Under the pieces are notes generated by a model. That model was not told the DNA's origin. It saw only the letters and a list, made by a program, of their open reading frames with translations, and made no database searches. Of a DNA stretch of 9,977 nt, positions 5,980-9,977 are shown piece after piece (positions within the stretch are counted from its first letter, which is position 1; the number at the start of each line of letters is the position of its first letter). The stretch covers positions 1 through 9,977 of the forward strand of contig CAJGCK010000042.1 of assembly GCA_904501795.1 (NCBI GenBank), in the 5' to 3' direction. Made by a program: the position numbers and the translations under genes. Source of the stretch: an uncultured Clostridia bacterium (GTDB taxonomy: Bacteria > Bacillota > Clostridia > Christensenellales > Borkfalkiaceae).

Positions 5980-8019
5980 ATGAAACAAGCAAACTGGATT
6001 TGGCTAGATTCTAAGATTTATCCCGACTGTCAAAAGGGTAGACCTACTACTTTTTGCCCACCAGCACCATACGTGGTAGCAAGATTTGTAAAAAAATTTA
6101 CTACCATAGAAAAGTCCGCATTCGTTAAAATAGAAGCGGACGTTAAATACTTTTTCTACGTTAACGGCAAAATCGTATCTCGTGGACCGTGTGCCGTAGG
6201 TGGCGATTACGGTAACGTTACTCCGCTTGGCTGGTGCTTTTCAGATAAGTTTGAAATTCCGTTAATAAACGGTGAAAATACGGTAACCGTGCTAGTTATG
6301 TCCGTTCCCGAAGTGCAAGCCGACTATTCTTCAGGCTATCCTGGGCTTCGTTGTGAAATAACTTTTGGTAACGAAAGGATAGTAACTGACGAAAGTTGGT
6401 TAGCATCTCCCGCACCCGAATACTTTAACTATTCAAGATACGATGCAAATAGAGAACTTTCTACTATTCCCGATCACAAAGCGGTGATAAGCGATAGAGA
6501 GATTAAGATTTTAGAGAAGAATATTCCCGAACTTAAATATGAGCCCGCGTACCCCGTAAAAGAGTACGAAGAAGACGGACGAAAGGTTTTAGACTACGGA
6601 AAAATAGTCGCAGGGTATGTTACTTTCGATATTCAATCGGAAGGTGGGGTTACGGTAGTTGCTGAGGAAAATGAAGTTGAAAAAAGAGTAACTTTCCCCG
6701 ATACGATTATAACGAAAAAGGGCTTAACTCACTACGAATCGCTATTATATAAGAGTTTTAGGTTTGTTTATATTAAATCCGATAAACCTTGTGACGTGAA
6801 AGTTAGTGTTTCATGCCCGTATTTTCCGTGTGAGAACGAAGGCAGTTTCACTTGTTCGGACGCGGTGATTAACAAAATTTTCGATTGTAGTAGTAACGCA
6901 CTAAAAATGTGCCGTCAAACCTACCATTTAGACTCGCCCGTTCATCAAGAACCTCTAGGTTGTACGGGGGACTATTATATTGAAAGTATGATGGCATACG
7001 CCGTTTTAGGTGAATATTCTTTATCGGAACTAGATATTATAAGAACGGCGATGTATTTGCAAAAGACTAACGGGTATATGTTCCACACCGCCTATACTTT
7101 GATATGGTTTAAGTGGATTCGTGAACATTATCTCTATACGGGCAACAAAGCACTATTAAAAAAGGTGTTACCGGCTATGGAAACGGTAACGTCAAGGTTT
7201 TTATCATTTGCGGTAGATGGTTGGCTAGATAATTCGCCCAACTATATGTTTATCGACTGGGTACCCGTAGAAAACTTCAATATGCACCATCCGCCACGCG
7301 CTTTGGGTGAAGGCTCGCTAAACGCCTTTTGGTATTCAGCGTTAAATTCACTTGGCGAGATATATAATATACTTTCTATGCCCGAAAAAGCGACAAAAGT
7401 TTTTACTATTGCGGAGAGTGTAAAACGTCAGTATAAAGAAAAGTTGTTTGATAACGACCGCGGAATATTTAAGGCGGGCACGTTGGATAAAGAAACCGAC
7501 CAAGGCAGTATGTGGAAGCCGTTAGATCCTTCTCGTAAGACCTATTACTGCACTCAAAACAATATTTTAGCAGTGGCTTTCGGTATAGTAGAAGGGGATA
7601 TTGCCACCGAAATTATGGAAAAGGTCGTTAACGACCAAACTCTAATAACTTGTCAACCGTATTTCTACCATTTTTATTTTATAGCGCTAGAAAAGGCGAA
7701 CTTGTTAGACAAATATATGTTACCCGTTGCACGAAAGTTAGAAGAAATATGCGTTAACGGGTCGCTTAAAGAAGTGTTTTTTGGTTTTGACTGTGACTTT
7801 TCGCACGCTTGGGGTGGAACGGTTATGTACGAAGCGATAGCACGTATATTAGGCGTAAAACCTACTTCAAAAGGGTTTGAAACCTATTCGGTAGAATCAC
7901 ATTTAGGTGATTTAGACTGGGCGGAAGGTGTTGTACCTACGCCGTGGGGTAAGATAAAAGTTAAAGTTTACCGTGAAAACGGCGTTGTAAAAACTGAAAC
8001 TGAAGAGATAAGAGTTTAA
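5980..8019 (+). CDS. GH78-family alpha-L-rhamnosidase-like glycoside hydrolase, cytoplasmic
   Basis: The 679-residue protein resembles bacterial alpha-L-rhamnosidases, which remove terminal rhamnose from plant or bacterial glycans. Residues 1-285 are beta-rich domains, with NGKIVSRGPCAVGGDYG (62-78) resembling the N-terminal lectin-like domain. Residues ~290-625 form the alpha/alpha six-hairpin barrel. It carries the family block DSPVHQEPLGCTGD (318-331), FIDWVPV (424-430) and the late FSHAWGG (607-613). A small C-terminal beta domain contains GDLDWAEGVVPTPWGKIKV (643-661), typical of the rhamnosidase C domain. There is no signal peptide, so it acts on imported oligosaccharides or glycosides. 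AAAGGAG (5968-5974), 5 nt before the ATG, fixes the start. It leads an operon with DUF1538 and PII-like genes. The active-site block differs in detail from well-studied members, so the sugar specificity is uncertain. Confidence 0.85.
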   Translation: MKQANWIWLDSKIYPDCQKGRPTTFCPPAPYVVARFVKKFTTIEKSAFVKIEADVKYFFYVNGKIVSRGPCAVGGDYGNVTPLGWCFSDKFEIPLINGENTVTVLVMSVPEVQADYSSGYPGLRCEITFGNERIVTDESWLASPAPEYFNYSRYDANRELSTIPDHKAVISDREIKILEKNIPELKYEPAYPVKEYEEDGRKVLDYGKIVAGYVTFDIQSEGGVTVVAEENEVEKRVTFPDTIITKKGLTHYESLLYKSFRFVYIKSDKPCDVKVSVSCPYFPCENEGSFTCSDAVINKIFDCSSNALKMCRQTYHLDSPVHQEPLGCTGDYYIESMMAYAVLGEYSLSELDIIRTAMYLQKTNGYMFHTAYTLIWFKWIREHYLYTGNKALLKKVLPAMETVTSRFLSFAVDGWLDNSPNYMFIDWVPVENFNMHHPPRALGEGSLNAFWYSALNSLGEIYNILSMPEKATKVFTIAESVKRQYKEKLFDNDRGIFKAGTLDKETDQGSMWKPLDPSRKTYYCTQNNILAVAFGIVEGDIATEIMEKVVNDQTLITCQPYFYHFYFIALEKANLLDKYMLPVARKLEEICVNGSLKEVFFGFDCDFSHAWGGTVMYEAIARILGVKPTSKGFETYSVESHLGDLDWAEGVVPTPWGKIKVKVYRENGVVKTETEEIRV

Positions 8020-8034
8020 TTAAGGAGTATATAA

Positions 8035-9561
8035 ATGCGGATATTCGGGTCAAAACTTAAAGAAGCGTTTTTAAGCGTTTTCCCCGTTGTACTAATAGTT
8101 TTAATAATGTCTTTAACGCCCGTTACCGACATTTCGGTTACGGAAATTATACTTTTCTGTGTTTCTTCGTTATTTTTAATTATAGGGATTACACTATTTA
8201 ATATAGGCGCTGAACTTGCTATGACACCGATGGGAGAGCACGTCGGATCAGGCTTAACAAAGACCAAAAAAATATCCGTATTATTATCCGTTGTATTCGT
8301 GATGGGATTGCTTATAACAGTTGCCGAACCTGACCTAACGGTGCTAGCAACACAAGTTAGCACGGTTATAAACCCAACCACTTTAATCGTTTCGGTAGGC
8401 GTTGGTGTCGGCTTGTTTTTGTTTATAGGCATAAGTAAGATAGTATTCCATAAAGATTTATCGTCACTACTTATGTTCTTTTACATGGCGTTGTTTGCGC
8501 TCGTTGCATATTTAGTAACTAGTGGTAAATTTGAATTTTTCCCCTTGTCTTTCGATTCGGGCGGTGTAACCACAGGGCCTATCACCGTGCCGTTTATAAT
8601 GGCGCTAGGCGTTGGTGTTGCAGGTGCCGTTGGTGGTAGGAACGCAAGCGATAACTCGTTTGGTTTAGTTGCGCTTTGTTCAATAGGTCCTATTCTTGCG
8701 GTAATAATCTTATCGTTGTTATCAAACGGCGATTTATCATACGTTTTACCCGACTATTCGGCGGAAGCATCTCTCGGCGCAAATTTGTTTTCAACGATAT
8801 TTTCCGTTGCATCTGAAGTATTAATTTCTTTGGGACTAATAGTAGCATTTTTTATAGTGTTGCAAATATTCGTTTTGAAACTTCCACGCAAAAAAATCAA
8901 ACAAATGGCAATAGGTATTTTGTACACCTATATCGGTTTAGTATTGTTTTTGGTTGCGGTTAACGTTGGATTTATGCCAATCGGCTTCAAACTCGGTCAA
9001 GAGATAGCGGGTGCAGGTAATGAATTACTTATAATATTTGGCTTTGTAATAGGTGCGGTAGTAGTTTTGGCAGAGCCTGCCGTTCAAGTTCTAAATCTTC
9101 AAGTAGAAAAGATTACGGGCGGTACAGTTTCGCGAAAGTCTATGCTAATAGCCTTGTCAATCGGCGTCGGCGTTTCAATAGGTTTGTCTATGATAAGAAT
9201 AATCTACGGTTTTTCGTTGTTATACTATGTTGTTCCAGGTTATTTAATATCATTAGGGCTATCACTTTTCGTGCCTAAGATATACACGGCAATTGCGTTC
9301 GACTCGGGCGGTGTTGCCAGCGGTCCGTTAACTTCAAGTTTTATTTTACCGCTTGCGATAGGCGCGTGCTCGGTAATAGCGGGAGAGAGCATGGTTTTAG
9401 AACTTGCTTTCGGTATAGTCGCCATGGTAGCGATGACACCGCTAATAACCATACAAGTGCTTGGCTTTAGAGCAGTGATATCTAGTAAACTGAAAGAAAA
9501 AATTGAAATGCGCAGAATAATAAGCGCTGAAGACGAACAAATAATTGATTTTATGGAGTAG
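8035..9561 (+). CDS. DUF1538-family multi-pass membrane protein (probable transporter) with internal duplication
   Basis: This 508-residue protein is almost wholly hydrophobic, with about a dozen likely membrane segments, and belongs to the DUF1538 type. It consists of two homologous halves offset by 249 residues: TVAEPDL (95-101) matches VLAEPAV (344-350), and FDSGGVTTGPIT (173-184) matches FDSGGVASGPLT (422-433). The repeated acidic AEP and FDSGG motifs inside or beside membrane segments look like a substrate or ion site in a pseudo-symmetric carrier. No ATPase domain is present and the substrate is unknown to me. The N-terminus lacks a cleavable signal. AAGGAG (8022-8027), 7 nt before the ATG, supports the start. 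It is 15 nt after the GH78 gene and 6 nt before a PII-like gene. Transporter paired with a PII-type regulator is a recurring arrangement (for example AmtB-GlnK), which is the basis for the transport inference. Confidence 0.85.
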   Translation: MRIFGSKLKEAFLSVFPVVLIVLIMSLTPVTDISVTEIILFCVSSLFLIIGITLFNIGAELAMTPMGEHVGSGLTKTKKISVLLSVVFVMGLLITVAEPDLTVLATQVSTVINPTTLIVSVGVGVGLFLFIGISKIVFHKDLSSLLMFFYMALFALVAYLVTSGKFEFFPLSFDSGGVTTGPITVPFIMALGVGVAGAVGGRNASDNSFGLVALCSIGPILAVIILSLLSNGDLSYVLPDYSAEASLGANLFSTIFSVASEVLISLGLIVAFFIVLQIFVLKLPRKKIKQMAIGILYTYIGLVLFLVAVNVGFMPIGFKLGQEIAGAGNELLIIFGFVIGAVVVLAEPAVQVLNLQVEKITGGTVSRKSMLIALSIGVGVSIGLSMIRIIYGFSLLYYVVPGYLISLGLSLFVPKIYTAIAFDSGGVASGPLTSSFILPLAIGACSVIAGESMVLELAFGIVAMVAMTPLITIQVLGFRAVISSKLKEKIEMRRIISAEDEQIIDFME

Positions 9562-9567
9562 TAGACA

Positions 9568-9966
9568 ATGCAAGAAAAAAACGTTAAGAACACAAAACGG
9601 AACAAGCAATCTGCCACCCACGTAAAAAAACTTAAAATACTTATAACGATAGTAAACAAGAGCAAGACGGAGTATTTTGTAGACCTTATTCAAAACCACG
9701 AAGTAAACGTACAAATGGTTTTGCAAGCGCACGGCACGGCAAACGCCGAGATGCTAAATTTGTTGGGACTTTTAGGTTCTGAAAAATCGGTTATAATAAG
9801 CGCAATCAGGGAAGATAAAGTTTCAAAAGTGCTAGCCGAATTAGAAGAAAAGTTTAGAAGCATAAAAAATGGTAGCGGTATAGCCTATACTATTCCTATG
9901 TCAAGTATAATAGGCGTAGCAGTATACGGTTTTTTGAGTAACAACACCCAAATGGTAAAGGAGTAA
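9568..9966 (+). CDS. PII-like signalling protein paired with the DUF1538 transporter
   Basis: This 132-residue protein has the ferredoxin-like PII fold pattern. The first strand is KLKILITIVN (21-30), then a helix, then a strand ending VLQAHGT. A T-loop-like segment GTANAEMLNLLGLLGSEK (56-73), a strand (VIISAI), a helix (KVSKVLAELEEKF) and a B-loop-like NGSGIAYTIPMSSIIG (101-116) follow. PII proteins are trimers that bind nucleotides or other small effectors between subunits and block or open a partner transporter through the T-loop. The T-loop here is unlike GlnB/GlnK: it is short and rich in Leu, with no equivalent of the modified tyrosine, so uridylylation control is unlikely. A lysine- and asparagine-rich N-terminal extension of about 20 residues precedes the fold. 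The start uses GGAG (9555-9558) inside the end of the upstream gene, after tandem TAG stops. Regulation of DUF1538 is inferred from context. Confidence 0.82.
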   Translation: MQEKNVKNTKRNKQSATHVKKLKILITIVNKSKTEYFVDLIQNHEVNVQMVLQAHGTANAEMLNLLGLLGSEKSVIISAIREDKVSKVLAELEEKFRSIKNGSGIAYTIPMSSIIGVAVYGFLSNNTQMVKE

Positions 9967-9969
9967 AAT

Positions 9970-9977
9970 ATGAATAA
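9970..9977 (+). CDS. Start of the next operon gene, cut by the window edge
   Basis: An ATG at 9970 is preceded by AAAGGAG (9957-9963) at 6 nt spacing, the same quality of signal as other starts here, and it lies 3 nt after the PII-like stop codon. Only Met-Asn can be read. It is probably a further member of the same operon, but its identity is not visible. Confidence 0.6.

Noticed and set aside
8016..8432. A 138-codon antisense frame at the start of the DUF1538 gene.
   Set aside because: It is rich in Thr, Ile and Asn, as expected for the complement of a hydrophobic membrane protein gene, and it has no start signal.
9559..9564. Tandem TAG stop codons at the end of the DUF1538 gene as a possible recoding or read-through site.
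   Set aside because: Two stops in a row argue for firm termination. The PII-like gene is in a different frame from the stops and has its own SD.
9240..9732. Antisense frames over the DUF1538/PII-like junction.
   Set aside because: They span two recognised genes and have no SD or domain. Their hydrophobic stretches are the antisense shadow of lysine-rich codons.

Overview
The window looks like a piece of a low-GC Gram-positive (Bacillota, most likely Clostridia-type) chromosome. The evidence is RNase Y, a type III glutamine synthetase, strong AAGGAG-type ribosome binding sites, textbook TTGACA/TATAAT promoters, and short hairpin-plus-T-run terminators. The genus cannot be named from the sequence. 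All genes use ordinary stop codons and look intact. No tRNA, rRNA, insertion sequence, phage gene or CRISPR array was seen.

Left part (1-1270). The 3' third of rny (RNase Y) enters from the left edge and ends at a perfect-palindrome terminator. A convergent gene for a small zinc-ribbon membrane protein (DUF4190-like) shares that terminator. It is divergent from a 68-residue XRE-family repressor. The 78 bp between the last two hold an unusual control region: one perfect 21-bp palindrome contains an extended -10 box on each strand, and a degenerate second copy lies 24 bp away.

Central part (1282-5863). guaA (minus strand) encodes a GMP synthase made only of the ATP-pyrophosphatase and dimerisation domains, without the glutaminase domain that most bacterial GuaA proteins carry. 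Divergent from it, glnN encodes a type III glutamine synthetase, followed 17 nt later by a TIM-barrel sugar-phosphate isomerase/epimerase-like protein. The guaA and glnN promoters are both near-consensus with 17-nt spacers. A hairpin terminator and then a single-domain MazG nucleotide pyrophosphohydrolase follow.

Right part (5917-9977). A separate operon starts from a TTTACA-N17-TATAAT promoter. It encodes a cytoplasmic GH78-like alpha-L-rhamnosidase, a duplicated multi-pass DUF1538 membrane protein, a divergent PII-like protein, and the first codons of at least one more gene cut by the window edge. Gaps are only 15, 6 and 3 nt. The DUF1538 + PII-like pair looks like a membrane transporter with its own trimeric ligand-sensing regulator. 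Its substrate is unknown to me, and its linkage to a glycoside hydrolase is the most promising lead for something poorly described.

Nitrogen and glutamine recur as a theme (ammonia-assimilating GSIII, a glutaminase-less GMP synthase, a PII-like regulator). That these genes act together is inference from proximity only.
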